A stretch of 64,000 bases of DNA, taken from the NCBI RefSeq assembly GCF_030811655.1, contig NZ_JAUSRE010000011.1:99527-163526 (forward strand), given 5' to 3'. Under the pieces are notes generated by a model. That model saw nothing but the letters and a program-made list of their open reading frames with translations, made no database searches and was not told where the DNA came from. This DNA comes from Pseudarthrobacter enclensis (GTDB lineage: Bacteria; Actinomycetota; Actinomycetes; Actinomycetales; Micrococcaceae). A program made the position numbers and the translations under genes. This document shows, in pieces, positions 52,439 to 61,864 of this stretch. Position 1 is the first letter of the stretch. The number at the start of each line of letters is the position of its first letter.

Positions 52439-54655
52439 TTACTTCACGCCCGCTCCCGGGAGCAGTTCGGTGGCGCCCAGGGCATCGGCGATGAATGCGT
52501 AGTCCCAGGCCCGTTCACGCCACTGCACGTAGCGGCCGGACGCGCCCCCGTGGCCGCCGTCCATCTCGATCTTCATCACGATGGGTTCGGACCCCGTGGT
52601 CTTGTTCCTCAGCTCCTGCACCCACTTCGCCGGTTCCACGTACAGCACCCGGGTGTCGTTGAAGGACGTGACCGCGGCAATCTTGGGGTAGGCCACCTCC
52701 CGCACGTTCTCGTAGGGGGAGTAGGACTTCATGTAGGCGTAGGCCTGGGGGTCCGTAATGGGGTTGCCCCACTCCTCCCACTCCAGCGCGGACAGCGGCA
52801 GGTCCGGGTCCAGGATGCTGGTGAGCGGATCCACGAACGGGACCTGCGCCACGATGGCAGCGAACTTCTCCGGCGCCATGTTGGCCACGGCGCCCATCAG
52901 CAGGCCGCCGGCCGAACCGCCCAGGGCCGCGATCCGTGACGGGTCCACCCAGCCGGAGGCTGCAAGCCAGTCGGTGGCGTCCACAAAGTCGGTGAAGGTG
53001 TTCTTCTTGGTGAGCTTCTTGCCGTCCTCATACCAGTGCCGGCCCAGCTCGCCGCCGCCGCGGATGTGGGCAATCACGAACACCACACCGCGGTCCAGCA
53101 GGGAGAGGCGGGCAATGCCGAATCCCGGATCCATGCTCATCTCGTAGGAACCGTACCCGTACACCAGGCCGGCCGCCGTCGAATCCTGTTTGACGGCCTT
53201 GTGCCGGAGGACGGAGAGCGGGATGCGAGTGCCGTCACCGGCGGTCGCCCACTCACGCGCAGCCACGTAGTCGCTGCCGTCATAGCCGCCCAGCACGGGG
53301 CTTTCCTTGCGCAGCAGCAATTCGCCGGCTGGCTGTTCGGGAGTGGGCAGGACAAAGTCGTAGATGCGCGACGGCGTGAAGTAGGACGTGTAGCCCAGCC
53401 GGATCACGGGGGCGTCGTAGTCGGAGCCGCCCACGCCGGCTGTGTAGAGCTCTTCGTCGAACGCCGGCTCCACCGGCGCCTGCTGCGCCGGCGTCCCCAG
53501 CCCGGCCAGCCCCATCACCTGGACGCGTTCGATGGTGTCCTTGCGGATGGACACGATGAGGTGCGTGGCGGTGACGCCGGCGCCGTTGACGCGGACGTCG
53601 CGGGAATGTTCGACGACGGTCTGCCAGGCCTGTTCGCCCAACGGCTTGTGAAGCCCGGCCGGGTCCGCCAGCGAAACCATGGAATTGATGGCGCCGCGGT
53701 TGTGCGTGAGCAGGATGCGTTCCTGTCCGTCGAGCAGGAAGGGCTCGGCTTCATAGAGTATGCGCTCGTCCCTGGAAATGACGGTGGTGATGGTTCCGGA
53801 GGGGTCGTCAAAGCGCAGCAGCCGGGTTTCGCTGTATTCCGAGCACCCGATGCCCAGCACCAGGTGGCGACGGTCGGCGGAGAGTTCGAAGCCGAGCCAC
53901 ATGGCGGGATCGTCCTCCTGGTAGACCACCTCGTCCTCTGCCACGGGGGTGCCCAGGACATGCGCCTTCACCTGGTAGGGCCGCCAGGATTCATCCACCA
54001 CCGTGTAAAAGAGGCGCGTGCCGTCCGGGGAGAACGCAACCCCGTAAAAGATGTTTTCGATGACGTCCGGCAGCAGTTCGCCGGTGCGCAGGTCCTTGAT
54101 CCGGAGCGTGAAGCGTTCGTCGCCGGAGTTGTCCACGGCGTAGGCGTAAAGGTTGCCGTCGACGGTGACGGCCGTGCCGCCGACGGAAAAGAAGGGCTTG
54201 CCTTCAGCTTCGACGTTGCCGTCCAGCAGGATCTCCTCGCCGGGAATCCCCACGCCGGGCTCAACGGCCGGCGGAGTCCAGTCGGCCACCTTGTCGCCGG
54301 TGTCCTGCGCCTTCACGCGGCAGTGGATGCCGTACTCCTTGCCTTTTGCGGAGCGGCTGAAGTACCACCAGCCGTCCTTGCGGTGCGGGACGGAAAGGTC
54401 CGTTTCCTGGGTGCGGCCCTTGATCTCCTGGAAGATGGCCTCGCGGAGCGGCTCCTGGTGCGCGGTGACGGCTTCCTGGTACGCGTTCTCGGCGTGCAGG
54501 TGTTCAACGACTTCCGGTGATTCCTTGTCCCGCAGCCACTCGTAATTGTCCACGAACGTTTCGCCGTGGTGGGTGCGTTCGGTGGGGATCTTCTTGGCAA
54601 CCGGGGGAACCGGGACGGCAGTGCCGGTGGAGTCCTGCAGGGGAGTGGAGGTCAT
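52439..54655 (-). CDS. ptrB: Oligopeptidase B (S9 family serine peptidase)
   Basis: This 738-residue prolyl-oligopeptidase-family enzyme has an N-terminal beta-propeller (about residues 80-410) over an alpha/beta-hydrolase domain. The catalytic serine lies in AALGGSAGGLLMGAV, Asp and His in SFNDTRVLYVEPAKW and MDGGHGGASGRYVQW. The first 20 residues include PVAKKIPTERTHHGET, typical of PtrB. It cleaves short peptides after basic residues in the cytosol; I see no signal peptide. It is monocistronic, with start at 54655. Confidence 0.92.
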   Translation of the reverse strand: MTSTPLQDSTGTAVPVPPVAKKIPTERTHHGETFVDNYEWLRDKESPEVVEHLHAENAYQEAVTAHQEPLREAIFQEIKGRTQETDLSVPHRKDGWWYFSRSAKGKEYGIHCRVKAQDTGDKVADWTPPAVEPGVGIPGEEILLDGNVEAEGKPFFSVGGTAVTVDGNLYAYAVDNSGDERFTLRIKDLRTGELLPDVIENIFYGVAFSPDGTRLFYTVVDESWRPYQVKAHVLGTPVAEDEVVYQEDDPAMWLGFELSADRRHLVLGIGCSEYSETRLLRFDDPSGTITTVISRDERILYEAEPFLLDGQERILLTHNRGAINSMVSLADPAGLHKPLGEQAWQTVVEHSRDVRVNGAGVTATHLIVSIRKDTIERVQVMGLAGLGTPAQQAPVEPAFDEELYTAGVGGSDYDAPVIRLGYTSYFTPSRIYDFVLPTPEQPAGELLLRKESPVLGGYDGSDYVAAREWATAGDGTRIPLSVLRHKAVKQDSTAAGLVYGYGSYEMSMDPGFGIARLSLLDRGVVFVIAHIRGGGELGRHWYEDGKKLTKKNTFTDFVDATDWLAASGWVDPSRIAALGGSAGGLLMGAVANMAPEKFAAIVAQVPFVDPLTSILDPDLPLSALEWEEWGNPITDPQAYAYMKSYSPYENVREVAYPKIAAVTSFNDTRVLYVEPAKWVQELRNKTTGSEPIVMKIEMDGGHGGASGRYVQWRERAWDYAFIADALGATELLPGAGVK

Positions 54656-54788
54656 GGATTCAATATATAGACCCCCTCCGGCAACCCCGCAGGCCGTTCG
54701 CTACCGGGGGAGCCGAAAAGGGCGAAGGACTCTGGGGCCCCGGCCCGCTGGCGGCCACGCTGGAAGCGTTGAGAGGAAAGGAGACGCC

Positions 54789-55352
54789 ATGAAAGTCGAA
54801 TCCGGACCGGCTCCCCGGGTCCAGGCCTGGCTGGCCGTTGCCCGCTGCGTGGGCAGGTCCTGCGTGATGCTGGCCCGCAGGCAGGTGCACCTCCCGAAAG
54901 ACAACGTGGGGCGCGTGCTGCGGTTTGCCGACGGAAGCACGTCGCGGGTGTACCGGGAGACCGCCGTCGAACGCCAGGCCGTCGAGCCCTGCGTGCTGGT
55001 GGTGGCCTTCACACTGCGGTGGGTGCGGGGCAGGGCCCACCGCCTGTTCGAAGCGGAAAGCATCCTGAACACTCCGCTCTTCGTGGGCTTCCCGGGTTAC
55101 GTGTCCAAGCTCTGGTGCGCCCACGACACGTTCGGCGCGTACCGGGGGCTGTACGAATGGGATGGCGCCGAGCGGGCGCACCGGTACGCTGCAGCCCTCT
55201 GGCGCGTCCTGGAGCTGGTGAGCGTTCCCGGGTCCATCAGTTACAAGGTGCTGCCGGGACTGCGCCGCGACGAGGTGGTGGCCAATCCTGCGCGGATGCA
55301 GGGACTGCCGCAGTCCGACCACGCCTGGTGGCGGCTCCTCACGCAGCCGTGA
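54789..55352 (+). CDS. Conserved-looking protein of unknown function, paired with an FAD monooxygenase
   Basis: I do not recognise this 187-residue protein with certainty. Visible features are a Cys-rich N-terminus (VARCVGRSCVMLARRQVHLP), then VLVVAFTLRWVRGRAHRLFE, SILNTPLFVGFPGYVSKLW, DTFGAYRGLYEWDGAERAHR and a C-terminus SYKVLPGLRRDEV. There is no signal peptide. The strong site AAAGGAG sets the ATG. It lies 13 bases before the frameshifted monooxygenase and probably acts with it on a small molecule. It may be an ABM-domain or lipocalin-like fold, but I cannot confirm it. Confidence 0.7.
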   Translation: MKVESGPAPRVQAWLAVARCVGRSCVMLARRQVHLPKDNVGRVLRFADGSTSRVYRETAVERQAVEPCVLVVAFTLRWVRGRAHRLFEAESILNTPLFVGFPGYVSKLWCAHDTFGAYRGLYEWDGAERAHRYAAALWRVLELVSVPGSISYKVLPGLRRDEVVANPARMQGLPQSDHAWWRLLTQP

Positions 55353-55365
55353 CGGCCGGCCCCTA

Positions 55366-57020
55366 ATGGCAGCCGGGAAAGGCACGACGGCGGACACGGA
55401 CGTCTTGGTGGTGGGCGCAGGTCCCGCCGGCCTCGCCACCGCCCTCCAGGCCCATGCGCACGGGGCATCGGTGCGGGTGGTGGACCGGCGGCAGCACCGG
55501 ATCCGGCCCTCCCGGGCGATGATGCTGCATGCCCGGGCGCTGGAGGGGCTCCGTCCACTGGGCGTGACGGACGAGCTGCTCAGCCGTGCGGACACCACCC
55601 CCGAGGCGCGCATCCACTTGGGCCGGCGCACCGTCGAAGCGCTGCTTGGCCACGCGGACCTGCCGGACACCGCATTCCCGCACCTGACCCTGGTCCGGCA
55701 GGCCGACGTCGAGGACGTTCTCTGGCAGGCGCTGCAGGCCCGCGGCGTCCCGGTGGACTGGGGTGTCCAGTTCCACGGGCTGCACCGGGACAGGGTTGGG
55801 GCTTCCGGTCCGGCGCTGGTCCACGCGGAGCTCCACAGGGCCGACGGTGGGCAGGAGCAGCACCGCAGCCGGTTCCTGGCCGGCTGCGACGGTCAGTCCA
55901 GCACGGTCCGGGCCTCATCGGGGCCCGGTGGCGCGGCGGCCCGTATGGGGTGGATGCAGTCATGGCCGACCTCGAACTGGACGGCCCCCTGGACGCAGGG
56001 CTGCTGCACGTTGCGGTGGGCAGCGCCGGGCTGGTCTTCCTGTTCGCGCTGGGGGAGGGGGCCGCGTGGCGGATGCTGGCCACCCGGCCGGCGGTGCCGC
56101 CGCCCGGTGCCCGTTTTGGCCAGCTGGGCCCGGCCGTCCCCGGGGAGGAGGTGGTGCGCCTGGTGCATAATTCCGGGCTGGGCGCCGTTGTCCGCGGGGT
56201 GCGGTGGTCGGCGCAGGTGCCGCTGCAGCACCGGATCGCCAGTACATTCGGAAAGGATCCCGTCTTCCTGGCCGGTGACGCCGCGCACGCCCATTCGCCG
56301 GCCGGCGGCCAGGGCATGAACAACGGCATTCTCGACGCCCTCAACCTCGGCTGGAAGCTCGGGTTCGCCTCGACGGCAGGCAGGCCACTCCCGGAGCTTC
56401 TCGAGAGCTATGGGCAGGAGCGGCGGCCTGCCGCCCGGCGGGTGCTGGCCCTGACACACGTCATCTTCTTTTGGGAGGCCTCGCCCCATCCCGTGGCGCG
56501 CCTTGCGCGCAGTATCCTGCCGGCGCTTGCTCCGGCACTGCCGCTGGTGCTCCGGCAGCGGTGGCTGACGTCCAAGGGGATCCGGCTGCTGGCCCAGCCG
56601 TTCGTGCACTACTGGAGCAGCCCCCTTTCAGTCGACGGTCCGCCCCGGGCCGGCGGATGGCCGCGGCCGGGGGAACGGCTGCCGGATGCGCCGGCTGCGG
56701 TGGGCGGCCGGCCCACGCGCCTTCACGACCTCACCGCCGGGCCGGGGATCCACCTCTTCCTGGAGCGCGACGCCGGCCCGGTCACCCTGGGCGTAGCCCC
56801 CACCGTGCCGGTCACGGGGGAACAGGCACGGTTGCAGGGGCAGCTGCTCCACGTCCACCGGCTCACCAGCCATCCCGGCCGCGGGGTGGTCGCCGTACGT
56901 CCCGACGGGTACGTGGGGTTCCGCTGCGGGGACGCGGACGCAGACCGGTTGCACCACTGGCTCCGGCTGGTGGGCGTGGCCGGGGACTGGAGGGTGGTTG
57001 CGGGCGGACGGCAAGCGTAG
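55366..57020 (+). pseudogene. FAD-dependent monooxygenase, frameshifted
   Basis: From ATG at 55366 the frame gives a PHBH-type FAD domain (DVLVVGAGPAGLATALQAHA; FLAGCDGQSSTVR). Near 55910-55930 (a GGGGCCC run) the frame changes by one base. The same protein continues in the next frame as RWRGGPYGVDAVMADLELDG, then FLAGDAAHAHSPAGGQGMNN, GILDALNLGWKLGFA and a thioredoxin-like C-terminal part to 57020. Joined, it would be ~550 residues, normal for aromatic or polyketide hydroxylases. A one-base deletion, real or from sequencing, explains it. The product would otherwise be intact. Confidence 0.82.
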
Positions 57021-57067
57021 TCTGGTCAGTTCAAGGCACATACGCCCAGTGTGAGAGGGGAAGTTCC

Positions 57068-57265
57068 ATGACCATCCCGCCAGTGCACGAACCAGAGCCG
57101 TTTCCGCCGGATCCCGGCCCGGAGCCCACGTCCCCGGACCCCACGCAGCCACGGCCCCCAGGGCCGCCGTCCCCCAATCCGTTCCCGGCACCGCCGGCCC
57201 CAGGTCCGCTGCCCGTGCCGGATCCGGGTCCGGCCCCGTTGCGCCCGGACCCCACGCGGGACTGA
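57068..57265 (+). CDS. Small Pro-rich protein, function unknown
   Basis: A 65-residue product starts TIPPVHEPEPFPPDPGPEPT and is almost half proline. GAGGGGA lies eight bases before the ATG, and a terminator follows the stop, which support real expression. I do not recognise a family, and composition alone could arise by chance in high-GC sequence. Confidence 0.5.
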   Translation: MTIPPVHEPEPFPPDPGPEPTSPDPTQPRPPGPPSPNPFPAPPAPGPLPVPDPGPAPLRPDPTRD

Positions 57266-57279
57266 ACCGCGAACCCGCG

Positions 57280-57325
57280 AAGGGGGCTTCCACCGCTGCA
57301 CAGGCAGGGGTGGAAGGCCCCTTTT
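57280..57325 (+). terminator. Hairpin terminator before hsp20
   Basis: AAGGGGGCTTCCACC (57280-57294) pairs, with one mismatch, with GGTGGAAGGCCCCTT (57309-57323), followed by TT. It ends the transcript of the monooxygenase region or of the small Pro-rich gene. Confidence 0.85.
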
Positions 57326-57404
57326 CGCTGTCCTGGGAGGAGCGGAAAATCTTAAGAAATCCGTCCCGCAGACCCTTGCGGACCTGCTTCGCCAGTGCTA
57401 AAAA

Positions 57405-57426
57405 ATCTATATCAGCCACTATAGAT
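57405..57426. promoter_or_regulatory. Inverted repeat in the hsp20 promoter
   Basis: ATCTATA (57405-57411) and TATAGAT (57420-57426) are separated by eight bases, 50-70 bases before the hsp20 start. The AT-rich run around it is unusual for this DNA. It does not match the HAIR (HspR) site, so a different repressor is likely. Confidence 0.5.
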
Positions 57427-57475
57427 CGGTTGATAGGGAAATTGTGTTGGACCGTCTCTTACGAGGAGGGAAGCC

Positions 57476-57898
57476 ATGTTGATGCGAACCGATCCCTTCC
57501 GCGAGCTGGACAGGCTGGCCCAGCAGGTCCTCGGCACCGCTGCTCGCCCGGCGGCAATGCCAATGGATGCATGGCGTGAGGACCAGGAGTTCGTCGTGGC
57601 CTTTGATTTGCCTGGCGTGAAGGTGGATTCGGTGGACCTGGATGTTGAACGGAATGTCCTGACGGTGCGGGCCGAGCGCCCTGATCCCATGGGCAAGGAC
57701 ACCGAACTCATTGCCGCTGAGCGGCCGCGCGGCATCTTCAGCCGCCAGCTGATCCTCGGTGACACGCTGGACACCGAGCATGTGAAGGCCAGCTACGACG
57801 CTGGCGTCCTGACGCTGCGGATCCCGGTCGCCGAAAAGGCCAAGCCGCGCAAGATTGAGATCGAAACCAAGGGGGCAAAGCAGGAAATCGCCGCTTAG
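57476..57898 (+). CDS. Hsp20 / small heat-shock protein
   Basis: This 140-residue alpha-crystallin-type chaperone starts [20 protein letters not shown]. Its ACD domain spans about residues 33-127 ([69 protein letters not shown]). The conserved AxxxxGVLTL motif is present. It has a short C-terminal tail with no clear IxI motif. GAGGAGG precedes the ATG. It is probably heat- or stress-induced through the inverted repeat upstream. Confidence 0.93.
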   Translation: MLMRTDPFRELDRLAQQVLGTAARPAAMPMDAWREDQEFVVAFDLPGVKVDSVDLDVERNVLTVRAERPDPMGKDTELIAAERPRGIFSRQLILGDTLDTEHVKASYDAGVLTLRIPVAEKAKPRKIEIETKGAKQEIAA

Positions 57899-58021
57899 CT
57901 TCACACAGGCTCGGAAGGCGGGCAGATCTGTTGACTGCCTTTTTGGGGCGAATCGCCATTCTGTGCACGCCACAGCGCCAGACAGCGCATCGGCAGCTAA
58001 GGCCTTAACCTTCCGACACGG

Positions 58022-58045
58022 CGGCCCCGGCTTCGGCCGGGGCCG
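58022..58045. terminator. UUCG-capped hairpin between convergent hsp20 and nnrD
   Basis: CGGCCCCGGC (58022-58031) pairs with GCCGGGGCCG (58036-58045) around TTCG, giving a C(UUCG)G tetraloop on the plus strand and a CGAA loop on the other. It is a very stable hairpin between converging genes, 124 bases after the hsp20 stop and 30 bases after the nnrD end. The rest of this gap shows nothing clear. Confidence 0.75.
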
Positions 58046-58074
58046 TCCGCGCTTAAGCGAGCCCGGCCCGTATG

Positions 58075-59022
58075 TCAGACGCTGAATTCCAGCATGAGCG
58101 CCGGCAGTTCGTCGGCAAGTTCGCGGGCCAGGAATCCCAGCGGGCCCAGCCGAATGGCCAGACGGTCTGCCGCGGCTGCGTGCAGGTGGGTTCCCCAGCA
58201 CGCAGCCTGGGCACCGGTGGTTCCGCGGGCCCGGAGCCCTGCGATGGCTCCGGCCAGGACGTCGCCGCTGCCGGAGGTGCCCAGTCCGCCGTATCCCGTG
58301 GTGATCTTCCACAGCGCGGGCTCATCCGGGTCCGGTCCGGGCGGCTGGGTGATCAGCCCCTGGCAGCTGACCACGGCGCCGTACCGTTCGGAAATCTCGG
58401 GCAGGTCTTTTTCGAGGTCGTCCACGTCCCGGCCCAGCAGGATCGCCGCTTCAGTGGGATTCGGGGTGAGGATCAACCGGCCGCGCCAGGGGTTCAGCTG
58501 GTCCTCCAGCGGCACCAGGGCGCCCAGGGCGTAGGCATCGAGGACGACGGCGGCGCCTCCTGCGCCCCCAGCGTCGCCGCCGGAGCCGCGGGGACCGCCG
58601 GGTCCACCGCTGGCCTCGCGCTTGAGCATTGCTTCAAGCAGTTCCCCTGCAAGGTCGGGATCATCCAGGCCCGGTCCCACCAGGACGGTGTCCGCCCGGT
58701 CCAGGTAGGAGGACATGGGGTCCAGGTCCGCCTTGACTGAGCCGCCGGCGGTCTCGGGGAGCCCGATGGAACCGCACTCCGGCAGCGCCACCCCGAGCTG
58801 CACGGAAACGGACTCTGCCACCGCCAGCGTGAGTTTCCCGGCCCCGGCACGCAGGGCCGTTGTGCCGGCCAGCAGGGCCGCGCCGGGGGTGGCGCGGGCT
58901 CCGCCGACCACCAGTACCGAGCCGCGGGAATACTTATCCGCGCCCGGCGCCGGCAGCGGCCACTCCCGCAGGAGCGACGGTGTCACCAGGGTTGCGCCGG
59001 AAGCATCACCGCGGCCGGACAT
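58075..59022 (-). CDS. nnrD: ADP-dependent NAD(P)H-hydrate dehydratase
   Basis: This 315-residue ribokinase-fold enzyme repairs hydrated NAD(P)H. It has the YjeF C-terminal-domain signature: ADKYSRGSVLVVGGARATPG, ALRAGAGKLTLAVAESV, LILTPNPTEAAILLG and GYGGLGTSGSGDVLAGAIAG with the catalytic Asp. The NnrE epimerase half found in bifunctional forms is absent. A Gly-rich insert (residues ~175-200) is specific to this copy. ATG at 59022 with GGGAG upstream overlaps the end of the upstream phosphatase by 17 bases. Confidence 0.9.
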   Translation of the reverse strand: MSGRGDASGATLVTPSLLREWPLPAPGADKYSRGSVLVVGGARATPGAALLAGTTALRAGAGKLTLAVAESVSVQLGVALPECGSIGLPETAGGSVKADLDPMSSYLDRADTVLVGPGLDDPDLAGELLEAMLKREASGGPGGPRGSGGDAGGAGGAAVVLDAYALGALVPLEDQLNPWRGRLILTPNPTEAAILLGRDVDDLEKDLPEISERYGAVVSCQGLITQPPGPDPDEPALWKITTGYGGLGTSGSGDVLAGAIAGLRARGTTGAQAACWGTHLHAAAADRLAIRLGPLGFLARELADELPALMLEFSV

Positions 59023-59797
59023 TGGTATCTCCCGCATGCTGGGTGACGGTGACGCCCTGCTCCGCCAGGTGATCGGCCACATTGAAACTCTCCAGTGTCC
59101 AGGGGCCGACGCCGGAGGGACGGACGAACCGGGTCACCGAGGCATTGAGGATCGCCTCCCGGGCTGCAAGGTCCAGCAGTTCCTTCTCACTGAGTCCTTC
59201 CAGCACGTACCGGAACAGCATGATCACGGCGTCGTGGCACACCAGCATCACCCGGTGGCCGGTGCCCAGATTGTTCAGTTCCGCCAGCACGGACCGCAGC
59301 CGCAGCGCCACATCCGCCCAGGATTCCCCTCCCGGCGGCCGGTAGTACAGCTTCCCAAGCCACTCCCGGCGCTCGGATTCCTCCGGGTAGCGGTTCTCCA
59401 CGCCCAGCCGGGTGAGCCGGTCCAGGATGCCCAGCTCGCGGTCCCGCAGCCGCTCGTCGATGGTCACCTGGAGCGGCCAGCCCGCCGTTTCCACCGCAAT
59501 CTCAGCCGTCTGCCGGGCCCGCGCGTAGGGGGAGGACACCACCGCGTCAGGGCGGAGCTCCCTGGCAGTCCGCGCCAGCGCCGTACCCAGTGCCTTGGCC
59601 TGGTCCCTGCCGGTTCCGGACAGGTCCACGTCGGCGTCGCGGGCGGGAACCTGGATGACCTCCACGCCGGCCTCGCGGGCTTCCGTGGCCGCTACGTTGC
59701 CTTCGCTCTCCCCATGCCGGATGAGCAGCAGCTCCACCGCCCCGGCCTCCTGGACCGCTTCGGTCAGTCCGTCGTCGTTCGAAGATCCGCCCGTCAA
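59006..59797 (-). CDS. Histidine phosphatase family protein
   Basis: This ~263-residue protein has the catalytic block VELLLIRHGESEGNVAATEA, then SSPYARARQTAEIAVETAG, a likely second Arg in ERLRDRELGILD, and the C-terminal histidine in MLVCHDAVIML. It is of the phosphoglycerate-mutase-like type with broad phosphatase activity. I placed the start at TTG 59797 because the region upstream in frame contains the terminator of phoD and looks non-coding; the exact start is uncertain. Its 3' end overlaps nnrD. Confidence 0.82.
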   Translation of the reverse strand: MTGGSSNDDGLTEAVQEAGAVELLLIRHGESEGNVAATEAREAGVEVIQVPARDADVDLSGTGRDQAKALGTALARTARELRPDAVVSSPYARARQTAEIAVETAGWPLQVTIDERLRDRELGILDRLTRLGVENRYPEESERREWLGKLYYRPPGGESWADVALRLRSVLAELNNLGTGHRVMLVCHDAVIMLFRYVLEGLSEKELLDLAAREAILNASVTRFVRPSGVGPWTLESFNVADHLAEQGVTVTQHAGDTNVRPR

Positions 59798-59899
59798 AAA
59801 ACCACCCCGTCCTCGCCGTTCACCTAACCGTGCCGGATGCCGTGCCGAATGCAGGAACACTACCAACGGCGTACCCAGGCGGCGGCGGAAAATAACGGA

Positions 59900-59939
59900 C
59901 GACGGCGGCCGCACACCCCAGGTGCGCGCGCCGCCGTCG
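59900..59939. terminator. Hairpin at the phosphatase/phoD junction
   Basis: CGACGGCGGC (59900-59909) pairs with GCCGCCGTCG (59930-59939), with an inner GCAC/GTGC extension. It lies between the phoD stop (59971) and the next gene on the minus strand, so it probably ends the phoD transcript. Confidence 0.7.
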
Positions 59940-59970
59940 CGATGGCTACAGAAAGTGGCTCGGACCCGAC

Positions 59971-61653
59971 CTACCGTTCGGGCGTCAGGACCTTGGAGAA
60001 CACCGTGGCCCCGTTGGCGTTGCGGAGGCTCACCGTGAAGCTGTTGTCTTCGCCCAGCTGGACGTGGCCGAAGAACTGGTTTTCGCCGTCGCGCGGGGAC
60101 TCGCCGGCAAAGCGCCCTGTCTTGGAGAACACCACCTCGGGGCCGAACGTGCCGTCCATGCTGTTGGGGCCAAAGGAGCCGGCGGCGATGGGGCCGGCCA
60201 CGAACTCCCAGAACGGATCAAAGTCGGTGAAGGCGGCGCGCTCCGGGGAGTAGTGGTGGGCTGCGCAGTAGTGCACGTCCGCGGTCAGCCACACAGTGTT
60301 CTTCACTCCGTTGCGCTTGAACGCGCTCAGCACCCCGGCGAGCTCCAGCTCACGGCCCAAGGGGGCGCCGTCGTCGCGGTTGGAAACGCTCTCCTCGTTC
60401 ACCGGGCCGTCCGGGACCACCACGCCCAGCGGGAGGTCGTTGGCGATGACCTTCCAGGTCGCCTTGGACTTGGAGACCTCGCTGACCAGCCAGTCCACCT
60501 GTTCCTGGCCCAGGATGGCGGTGGCGTAGGGTTCCTTGCCATCGGTGTTGGGCGACTTGTACGTGCGCATGTCCAGGCAGAAGATGTCCAGCTGCGGGCC
60601 GCGGGAAATCTTCCGGTAGATCCGGGCCGGCTGGTACTGGCCGGCGTCGTCGAACGTTCCCGGGCGCCAGATGGCGGAGCTGTCCGCGATGGGCATGTTC
60701 TCCTGCCATGCCTGCCGGCCGCGGGCGGCGAGGGTGTTCACATCACGCACGGTGTAGCGGGAGTCGTCCAGGATCTGGCCCGGGTACCAGTTGTTGTGGG
60801 TCTCGTGGTCATCCCATTGGGCGATCACCGGTACATCTGCGAACAGGGCGCGCATGTTGACGTCCATGGAGTTGTAGCGGTGCCGGCCGCGGAACTCGGT
60901 CAGCGTCTCGGCCACCTTGGAGACCTCCGGGGTCACCAGGTTGCGCCACACCTGGCCGTCCTTTTCCACCACCGATTCGGCGATGGGCCCGTCCGCGTAG
61001 ATGGTGTCGCCGGAGTGGATGAAGAAGTCCGGACGGGTCTGGTGCATCGCCCGGTAGCCGCGCATGCCGCCGATCTCCTCGTTAATCCCCCATCCCTGCC
61101 CGGCAGTGTCGCCCGTCCACACGAAGCTTTGCCCTGACGACGCCGGGATGTCGCCACCGTTGCCCGTGGCACCGGTGCGTCCCTTGCCGTTGACCGTGCC
61201 GGCGTCGGGGGCCGTCCGGAAGCTGCCGCGGACCGTCTCACTGGCCGCGCCGCCGTCGTCCTCGAAGCTGATCTCCAGGGCGAACCTGGTGTTGGACGGG
61301 AGGTTCCCGGCGTGGATCTTGGCGGTGAAGTCCGAAGCCTGGGTGGCGCGGGGGCCGCGGAGGACCCGCTCAAAGGCGCCGCGCCCGCGCAGCACCTCCC
61401 CGCCGTCGTCCACCGCACGCAGGACCGCCGTCATCCGGCCGGCGCCCGAGGCCCGGGACCACAGCACGGCCGAGTCGGAGGTGACGTCGCCGGTGGCGAT
61501 GCCGCTGGGCAGGGTGAGCCGGTTGCGCACCAGCGCGACGCCGGAGGGAGTGGCCTGGCTTGCCTGGGCTGCGGCGGGGACGGAGGCCAGGGCGGCGGCC
61601 AGGACTGAGCCCTTGACGACGGTGCGGCGTGAAACATGAAGGTTGGAGGTCAT
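59971..61653 (-). CDS. phoD: PhoD-family alkaline phosphatase/phosphodiesterase, Tat-exported
   Basis: This 560-residue enzyme has a Tat signal (VSRRTVVKGSVLAAALASVP, cleavage near AQA), an N-terminal fibronectin-like domain (GIATGDVTSDSAVLWSRASG) and the PhoD metallophosphatase core: DFFIHSGDTIYADGP, IAQWDDHETHNNWYPGQIL, KVIANDLPLG and WLTADVHYCAAHHYSPERA. The iron/calcium-binding Asp, Asn and His residues look complete. It should act outside the membrane on phosphodiesters or teichoic-acid-like polymers, often under phosphate limitation; no Pho box was identified. I chose ATG at 61653 to give the proper signal peptide. Confidence 0.92.
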   Translation of the reverse strand: MTSNLHVSRRTVVKGSVLAAALASVPAAAQASQATPSGVALVRNRLTLPSGIATGDVTSDSAVLWSRASGAGRMTAVLRAVDDGGEVLRGRGAFERVLRGPRATQASDFTAKIHAGNLPSNTRFALEISFEDDGGAASETVRGSFRTAPDAGTVNGKGRTGATGNGGDIPASSGQSFVWTGDTAGQGWGINEEIGGMRGYRAMHQTRPDFFIHSGDTIYADGPIAESVVEKDGQVWRNLVTPEVSKVAETLTEFRGRHRYNSMDVNMRALFADVPVIAQWDDHETHNNWYPGQILDDSRYTVRDVNTLAARGRQAWQENMPIADSSAIWRPGTFDDAGQYQPARIYRKISRGPQLDIFCLDMRTYKSPNTDGKEPYATAILGQEQVDWLVSEVSKSKATWKVIANDLPLGVVVPDGPVNEESVSNRDDGAPLGRELELAGVLSAFKRNGVKNTVWLTADVHYCAAHHYSPERAAFTDFDPFWEFVAGPIAAGSFGPNSMDGTFGPEVVFSKTGRFAGESPRDGENQFFGHVQLGEDNSFTVSLRNANGATVFSKVLTPER

Positions 61654-61864
61654 GCCCTCAGGGTTCCCGCAGCGGACGCACAAACATCATCCTGTCGGTG
61701 AACCGGAGGTAAGCCGGGGCTAAACTTCGCGGTATCAGGGAAGTTTCGACGCGCGAAGCACTCCGGGACCCGCAAAGTCAGCGGCGCACGCCGAATACCG
61801 CCGCGTCAGGGAATATGCGCGTCGCGAGAAAATGGGCGCGTCACCGCCGCCTCCTCCACCAGCG

